A stretch of DNA of 47,471 bases from Caryophanales bacterium UBA5729 (GTDB lineage Bacteria > Bacillota_I > Bacilli_A > Izemoplasmatales > Hujiaoplasmataceae). The stretch's first letter is position 1; every line of letters begins with the position of its first letter. The translations under genes were made by a program, and so were the position numbers. The notes below the pieces were generated by a model. That model was not told the DNA's origin. It was given only the letters and a program-made list of their open reading frames with translations, and made no database searches. This document shows, piece by piece, positions 42,606 through 47,471 of the stretch. The DNA lies in contig DIGF01000002.1 in assembly GCA_002419505.1 (NCBI GenBank), positions 1-47,471 of the forward strand, written 5' to 3'.

Positions 42606-43775
42606 TTAGTTACCTCCCCCGTTCCATGCTTCTAAAACATCATCCATAAGTGTAAAAATTCTAATTAAACCATTGCCAGTTATAGTCGCTCCAGCAATCG
42701 AATCATGATAAGTTCCGTCACTTAAATATTGATTTCGATAAGCGTTCTCCACAGCTGGTGCAGGAGCTCCGGCATATAAGTCGTTATAATCACTATCATA
42801 TGTTTGTGTTGAAGTTATTAATATTCCGGTAACGCTATCTAAATTTTCATTTAATTCAAACTCAACGCTTACTGTCATGCCACCATAGGCTTTTGTATCT
42901 ATTACAATCTTTCTTGTAACTTCATCATAAGATCTAATGAAAGTTTTCATATCCGCAAAAGTCGTTGTTGGTAAATCATTTTTAAACAAATCTAGATATG
43001 TTTGATCTGGCATATTACCCGAAATAATTTCTACTAAATTATATTGATTGTCAAAATACGCTTCTAAGATATTGTTTTCAGGACCATATGTTATATTTAC
43101 GATAAATGGTTTTTCAACAAAAGTTTCTAAATCGAAGTTTCTGATAACAGAATTGATTTCATAAACAATGTTCGGAATCTCGAAGCCATAATCTCGAGCA
43201 TATAATTCTCGAGCGTAATTCATACCCGCATCGAAAGCAAGAGATGAATATGTAGAACCTGAAACAGCATCGATTGTAAAAACAACATCATCGAAAGTTT
43301 TATTTTCAAATTGATCGTAAAAACCAAAATCAAGGGTTCTAAAGTATGCAGGTGTTTCTTTATTGCTAATAACCAAAACATCAATAAGTGTATCTGTCTC
43401 AATATTTATAGCATATGCCACTTCAACTCCGTCATATCTTCCAACAGTAATAATGATATAAATCACAGCCACTTCAATATTATTTTCATCCAATATTTTA
43501 TATGAGCCACTTAACTCGGGATTATAGGTAAGATTGGCAAACCCTGGAACCAAGTATTCTTTCTCCATATCTTCATAAGCAGCCTCAACAACCTTAGATC
43601 CCATTCCTGCAAGATTGATTAAACTTTGATTAAATTGAGCAATAGCTTGTTCTTCGGCGTGTACTTCGATTTGACTTGTCATGTAACGAGAATAAATTCC
43701 GCCGAAGACAAATGCTAATACTAATAGTAATGAGAATATAGTTATTTGTAAGTATTTTTTCATAAATATTTTCAT
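42606..43775 (-). CDS. extra membrane protein with two FMN-binding domains, in the rnf operon
   Basis: The 389-residue protein is not one of the six core Rnf subunits. It has an N-terminal TM anchor (about 8-28) and two RnfG-like domains with flavin-attachment motifs: DAVSGST (Thr175) and DSIAGAT (Thr364). Each agrees with Dxx(S/T)GA(S/T) except one position. The second domain ends YNDLYAGAPAPAVENAYRNQ before its motif. It lies between rnfD and rnfG, 1 nt from each neighbour, so it is co-expressed with the complex. It probably adds two outward-facing covalent FMNs to the Rnf electron path (inference). Confidence 0.85.
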   Translation of the reverse strand: MKIFMKKYLQITIFSLLLVLAFVFGGIYSRYMTSQIEVHAEEQAIAQFNQSLINLAGMGSKVVEAAYEDMEKEYLVPGFANLTYNPELSGSYKILDENNIEVAVIYIIITVGRYDGVEVAYAINIETDTLIDVLVISNKETPAYFRTLDFGFYDQFENKTFDDVVFTIDAVSGSTYSSLAFDAGMNYARELYARDYGFEIPNIVYEINSVIRNFDLETFVEKPFIVNITYGPENNILEAYFDNQYNLVEIISGNMPDQTYLDLFKNDLPTTTFADMKTFIRSYDEVTRKIVIDTKAYGGMTVSVEFELNENLDSVTGILITSTQTYDSDYNDLYAGAPAPAVENAYRNQYLSDGTYHDSIAGATITGNGLIRIFTLMDDVLEAWNGGGN

Positions 43776-43776
43776 C

Positions 43777-44961
43777 TTATATCACCCACCCAATAAAAGG
43801 AATCTGAAAAGCCGTATACATGCTGCCAGCTTTTACCAAGGTGTAAACAGCTAAAAGAATTACTAAAACAGTTAAAATACCAAAGTAAAGCCCGCCTGGT
43901 TTTGAAAATCTTTTAGTTCTTATTACAGCGGTGAACTTATCTATCGGTATTGCAAAGATGTTTAAAAATATAAGTGATGTTCCAACTCCTTCAGGTAAAT
44001 TGCCGACAAATCTAAATAGAACTGTTAGCACACCTAAGAATAAGGCGAAGAAAACTTTTCCAATTACGTTCGTTGGAGTAGTTACTGGCTCGGTCGCCAT
44101 AAAAACAGCAGCAAACATAACACCACCAGTTAAAATTGAATAAGTAGGAAACCATAAACCTGTTTCTCCACTTAAGGCACCTATCATCCACGATAAAACA
44201 AAAACTGTACCAACATAGATTACTGGAGTATACCACTTTATAACCTTACGGATAACTAAATATAATCCGCCAAACAATATTGCTAAGGCACTTGTTTCCC
44301 CAAGCGCTCCAGGAATAGTTCCAATAAAGAAATTTGATAAAGTTCCATATGGTTTTACCAAAATATTATAGTCAATTTCTTTACCAGAAGCTAAGACACC
44401 TAAAGGAGTAGCTCCTGCATAAGAATCAATTAATACTTCAGAAGCATTAAATACTCCGCCTGCGGCATTAACAACACCCATCAAAGTAAAACCAACTACA
44501 GCATAACCTAATAAAGCTGGATTAAAGATGTTATGACCAAAACCACCGAAGATCATCTTCCCGATTATTGTTGCTACGAAGGCTGCAAAAATTAAAACCC
44601 AAATTGGTGTATATAGCGGTAATAGCAAAGCAAGAATAAGCCCAGGTATAGCCGCAAATGACAAAGATAATTTTTGCGAAATTTCTTTAGCGCCCCTATG
44701 TTCCTTGTCGGTAACGTAGAAAAATATACCTTCCATGGTTGTAGAAATAATTGCTCCCATCAAGATAAAAAATAATGGATACAACATTTCTAAAAAGTTA
44801 ATATTACCATCAAGATAAACTTGAATTCCGTTTTTATACCAAGCAAAAAGAATAACAGGTACAAGAGCAATAATAAAATCTTTCATGATGACTTGTGTTC
44901 CGTAATCTTTTTCATCATACTTTCTTAAGAATGGAGCTTTACCCCCAGCAAATCTAGCCAT
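43777..44961 (-). CDS. rnfD: RnfD, flavin-binding membrane subunit
   Basis: The 394-residue integral membrane subunit has about 8-10 TM helices. The covalent FMN site is Thr185 in DSYAGATPLGVL, and GGFGHNIFNPALLGYA is the conserved RnfD/NqrB segment. Somewhat longer than the E. coli protein. AGGAGGG lies just upstream and the ATG overlaps the rnfC stop (TAATG). Confidence 0.97.
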   Translation of the reverse strand: MARFAGGKAPFLRKYDEKDYGTQVIMKDFIIALVPVILFAWYKNGIQVYLDGNINFLEMLYPLFFILMGAIISTTMEGIFFYVTDKEHRGAKEISQKLSLSFAAIPGLILALLLPLYTPIWVLIFAAFVATIIGKMIFGGFGHNIFNPALLGYAVVGFTLMGVVNAAGGVFNASEVLIDSYAGATPLGVLASGKEIDYNILVKPYGTLSNFFIGTIPGALGETSALAILFGGLYLVIRKVIKWYTPVIYVGTVFVLSWMIGALSGETGLWFPTYSILTGGVMFAAVFMATEPVTTPTNVIGKVFFALFLGVLTVLFRFVGNLPEGVGTSLIFLNIFAIPIDKFTAVIRTKRFSKPGGLYFGILTVLVILLAVYTLVKAGSMYTAFQIPFIGWVI

Positions 44962-46262
44962 TATTGCCCTCCTTTCCTTAACATGGTTTTTCCCTTAACG
45001 ACCGCTTCAGTTATTTCAATATGAGAAGGGCAAATATAAGAACACAAACCACACTCTATACATTTATTAGAATTCAAATCGCCTAAAAGCTTAATATCTT
45101 TTCTTTCCATAGCTTTTTTTATTTCAGTTGGTGTTAAGTAAACCGGACAAACATCAGCACATTTGCCGCAACCCAAACATTCTGGGTATAATCCTTCTAT
45201 AACTGGTTTTACAATGACAGCGCCTAACGTATCATTAACAACTAAATCATCAATAAAAATAGCTTTACCAGTCATAGGACCACCAGCAATATAATGATAC
45301 TTGATTGGATCTAGTCCTTTGATATAGCCACCACTCATTTCAACTAATTCACTCACTTTTGTTCCGATTGGAACAAAGAAAGTACTTGGTTTAGTGATGC
45401 CTTCACCTGTAATAGTTATTGGTCTTGCTATCAAAGGTATGTTGTTTTCAACGATATCAGCGTATGCAATTGCTGTTGCTGAATTATTTACAATCGCCCC
45501 AGCTTCAGCAGGCAGTCCCGTATAAGTCTTTTTTGTAATTTGTTCCACTATATATTTTTCCCATCCTGCTGGATAGACATTTTTTACAGGGAACAACTTA
45601 ACATTGGGATATTTCGGTAAAAATGGTTGTAAAGCTTCTCTAATTTGTTTGTTATAAATCTTATAAGCTATAACCACTTCATTAGCTTCAGCGGCTCTCA
45701 TTAAATATGTTGCGCCTTTTAAAAGCTTTTCTGGATAACTAATAATAAAATGATAATCACAAGTCAAATAAGGCTCACATTCAACTGCATTAATGATAAC
45801 TGAGTTGATTTTAGCCTTTGTTTTATATTTGATGTGTGTTGGAAAACCTGCTCCGCCAAGTCCTGTTAACCCTGCAAGTTCCATTTTATTGATTAGTTGT
45901 TCTCTAGTTAATGAATCTACATTTTTTTCTTCTTTAATGGTCTCAGCTAATTGATTCTTAAAATCATTTTCAATCTCGATTGCATCAACCATTTTTCCGC
46001 TTGAGTGCCAAACTTTCTTGATAGCAGTTATCTTACCGCTAACACTAGCATGGACTCTAATATTAAATTGTTGTTGATTGGTTGCTACGACTTGCCCTAT
46101 TTTCACTTCATCTCCGACTTTTACTTGAGACTCTAAGTTGCAGGCTCTTTGAAGTAAAGGTATGTAAACATACTTGGGGCTTAAATACTCTTTTAGTGGA
46201 TTTATCTTGCACATTCCTTTTCTGCCTTCAATATAAATCCCTTTAGCTTTTTGAAAAATCAT
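44961..46262 (-). CDS. rnfC: RnfC, NADH-binding FeS subunit
   Basis: The peripheral cytoplasmic subunit that exchanges electrons with NAD(H). The 433-residue protein has GLGGAGFPTH (about 134-143, the FMN/NADH-binding Rossmann-type segment), a Nqo1-like core and two C-terminal [4Fe-4S] motifs: Cys362-365-368-372 and Cys401-404-407-411. It is first in the operon, with GGAGG before the ATG. Confidence 0.97.
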   Translation of the reverse strand: MIFQKAKGIYIEGRKGMCKINPLKEYLSPKYVYIPLLQRACNLESQVKVGDEVKIGQVVATNQQQFNIRVHASVSGKITAIKKVWHSSGKMVDAIEIENDFKNQLAETIKEEKNVDSLTREQLINKMELAGLTGLGGAGFPTHIKYKTKAKINSVIINAVECEPYLTCDYHFIISYPEKLLKGATYLMRAAEANEVVIAYKIYNKQIREALQPFLPKYPNVKLFPVKNVYPAGWEKYIVEQITKKTYTGLPAEAGAIVNNSATAIAYADIVENNIPLIARPITITGEGITKPSTFFVPIGTKVSELVEMSGGYIKGLDPIKYHYIAGGPMTGKAIFIDDLVVNDTLGAVIVKPVIEGLYPECLGCGKCADVCPVYLTPTEIKKAMERKDIKLLGDLNSNKCIECGLCSYICPSHIEITEAVVKGKTMLRKGGQ

Positions 46263-46296
46263 CTATTGTCCTCCGTCTTAAAATTAAACCAAAATA

Positions 46297-46325
46297 ATTA
46301 TAACATAATCAACTTAGCAAACCAA
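46297..46325 (-). promoter_or_regulatory. rnf operon promoter
   Basis: On the minus strand TTGGTT (46320-46325), a 17-nt spacer and TATAAT (46297-46302) precede rnfC. The -35 box is weak (TTG conserved). Confidence 0.55.
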
Positions 46326-46356
46326 TACTTTCTTTAAAAAGAAAGCCATGATAAAA

Positions 46357-47370
46357 CTAGCTAAAAAAATCTTTAACATAACCAATTGCTTTTGTTATTT
46401 CCTCCTTACTTACGTCATAATGTGTAACAAATCTAAATGAACCTTCATACGGTAATATCTTAACTCCTTTTGATAGCAAATAACTGTCTAATTTATATTT
46501 TCTATCATCATCAATATCAAAGAAAACCATGTTGATATCCAACTGAGTTTCATCAATTATTATTCCGGGGATATCTCTTAATAGTTTTTCCATAAATCTT
46601 GCGTTTTGATGGTCTTCTTCTAATCTCTTACTCATCTTTTTAATCGCAACGAAACCACAAGCGGCTAAAATTCCCACCTGTCGCATTCCACCACCCATAA
46701 TTTTGCGATTTAATCGCGCCTTATCAATGAAATCTTTAGGTCCGACTAAAATTGTGCCAACAGGAGCGCCTAAAGCTTTTGATAAACACACACTAACAGT
46801 ATCTGCATGCTGTGCAATATCTTTAACCTCAACTTTTAAAGCGGTTGCGGCATTGAAGATTCTTGCGCCATCTAGATGCACTGCCAGGCTATTTCTTTTA
46901 GCGATTTTGAAGACTTTTTCCATATAGTCAAGTGGAAGCACCTTTCCATTGAATGAATTCTCAATACAAATTAATTTTGTCCTTGTTGTTGAGATGGTTC
47001 TCACCTTAATCATTCGCTCAAGCTTTTCTAGATTCCAAATTCCGTTATCACTTTCAAGAGTAAACAATTGAACTCCAGATATTATCGGCGATGCACCAGA
47101 TTCATGTTGTACTATATGCGCGAATTGATCCACTATAACTTCATCGCCTTGATTACAATGAGTAAATAAAGCCAACTGATTTGAAAATGTACCAGAAGGC
47201 ACAAAAACTGAAGCTTCTTTACCAAATAATTTCGCAGTGTACTCTTCCAAAGCATTCATTGTTGGATCATCACTAAATACATCATCACCCACTTCAGCTT
47301 TTATCATCTCATCTTTCATCTCGCTTGTTAATTTTGTAACTGTATCGCTTCTTAAATCAATATATTTCAT
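46357..47370 (-). CDS. ltaE: low-specificity L-threonine aldolase
   Basis: PLP enzyme cleaving L-threonine to glycine and acetaldehyde. The 337-residue protein starts with MKYIDLRSDTVT and carries AEVGDDVFSDDPT, HLDGARIFNA (catalytic Asp) and the PLP Lys in CLSKALGAPVG. Length and motifs are normal. The canonical N terminus fixes the ATG at 47370, yet no good Shine-Dalgarno lies within 12 nt. Upstream is a 9-bp inverted repeat. Monocistronic; only a weak hairpin (46328-46345, lacking a T run) lies before rnfC. Confidence 0.93.
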   Translation of the reverse strand: MKYIDLRSDTVTKLTSEMKDEMIKAEVGDDVFSDDPTMNALEEYTAKLFGKEASVFVPSGTFSNQLALFTHCNQGDEVIVDQFAHIVQHESGASPIISGVQLFTLESDNGIWNLEKLERMIKVRTISTTRTKLICIENSFNGKVLPLDYMEKVFKIAKRNSLAVHLDGARIFNAATALKVEVKDIAQHADTVSVCLSKALGAPVGTILVGPKDFIDKARLNRKIMGGGMRQVGILAACGFVAIKKMSKRLEEDHQNARFMEKLLRDIPGIIIDETQLDINMVFFDIDDDRKYKLDSYLLSKGVKILPYEGSFRFVTHYDVSKEEITKAIGYVKDFFS

Positions 47371-47381
47371 AACATTACTTG

Positions 47382-47414
47382 TATACTCAAAACTGTAATA
47401 ATAGATTGAGTATA
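47382..47414. repeat. inverted repeat in the ltaE leader
   Basis: TATACTCAA (47382-47390) and TTGAGTATA (47406-47414) are a perfect 9-bp inverted repeat with a 15-nt gap, just upstream of the ltaE start codon. It could be an operator or an RNA hairpin affecting translation. Confidence 0.6.
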
Positions 47415-47434
47415 GCTTCCTTTCCCTCTATTGT

Positions 47435-47440
47435 TATAAT
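47435..47440 (+). promoter_or_regulatory. possible outward promoter at the window edge
   Basis: A TATAAT on the plus strand points towards a gene beyond the right edge. The complementary strand reads TATAAC (47433-47438), which may be the ltaE -10 box, so this is probably a divergent promoter region. Confidence 0.35.
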
Positions 47441-47471
47441 TAAATCAAGCACTGTGGATTTGTACCATTTT

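Noticed and set aside
40555..46262. Na+-NQR complex instead of Rnf
   Set aside because: There is no NqrF-like or NqrA-like gene; the cluster has RnfC with two FeS motifs and an RnfB-type subunit in Rnf order.

Overview
The window is AT-rich, tightly packed bacterial DNA with standard-code genes. TGA is used as a stop, for example at the hutH/hutU and ortA/ortB overlaps, and Trp is TGG, so this is not a code-4 mycoplasma. Strong Shine-Dalgarno sites, TTGACA/TATAAT promoters, short intrinsic terminators and the gene content (amino-acid fermentation, an Rnf complex, a GTP-type PEP carboxykinase, cobalamin-dependent ornithine aminomutase) point to an anaerobic, amino-acid-fermenting Bacillota/'Tenericutes' bacterium. 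An Izemoplasmatales/Acholeplasma-like lineage is my best guess, inferred from gene content and not proven. No IS element, prophage, CRISPR array, rRNA or origin was seen, and no gene-free stretch exceeds about 275 bases.

Layout. 105-9983: mixed housekeeping and stress genes. These are a membrane-anchored endonuclease/phosphatase-fold protein, a PAS/degenerate-GGDEF/EAL c-di-GMP phosphodiesterase, an archaeal-type peroxiredoxin, a DUF134 regulator with a NifX-like protein, a GPH-family symporter, a thioredoxin-fold protein, a cation/proton antiporter and an RNA methyltransferase. 10078-10470: an OsmC protein. 10657-20356: a nine-gene co-directional operon for citrulline/ornithine fermentation (OTC, carbamate kinase, 2,4-diaminopentanoate dehydrogenase, OrtA, OrtB, OraS, OraE, a MutL/GlmL-like protein, ornithine racemase). 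20380-24905: a NYN-LOTUS protein, PEP carboxykinase, an MFS exporter and a glutathione-peroxidase-type peroxidase. 24937-30872 (minus): a D-2-hydroxyacid dehydrogenase, a two-gene serine-palmitoyltransferase-like/SDR module, and a TetR plus ABC exporter operon with a clear operator. 30975-38488 (minus): a histidine-degradation operon (hutH-hutU-ftcD-hutI-fchA) that ends with a transaldolase-family gene and an unknown gene. 38638-38713: tRNA-Lys(CTT). 38760-46262 (minus): an unknown membrane protein, a tandem-FMN lipoprotein and an rnfC-D-X-G-E-A-B operon. 46357-47370: threonine aldolase, probably divergent from a gene just beyond the window.

How the genes fit together. Citrulline is split to ornithine plus carbamoyl phosphate, the latter giving ATP through carbamate kinase. 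Ornithine is racemised, isomerised, oxidatively deaminated and thiolysed to acetyl-CoA and alanine. Histidine is converted to glutamate, ammonia and one-carbon-loaded tetrahydrofolate. The reduced cofactors produced could exchange electrons with the Rnf complex, which couples ferredoxin:NAD+ redox chemistry to ion transport. The promoters of both amino-acid operons carry a similar cre-like element, suggesting shared carbon-catabolite control.

The most unusual points are the Rnf locus and the SPT/SDR module. The Rnf locus has a 95-residue RnfB lacking all C-terminal ferredoxin domains, an extra two-site FMN-binding protein between RnfD and RnfG, and a neighbouring lipoprotein with two FMN-binding-like repeats. 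Together they look like a modified, possibly outward-facing flavin electron relay. The SPT/SDR pair suggests sphingoid-base synthesis in a lineage where this would not be expected.
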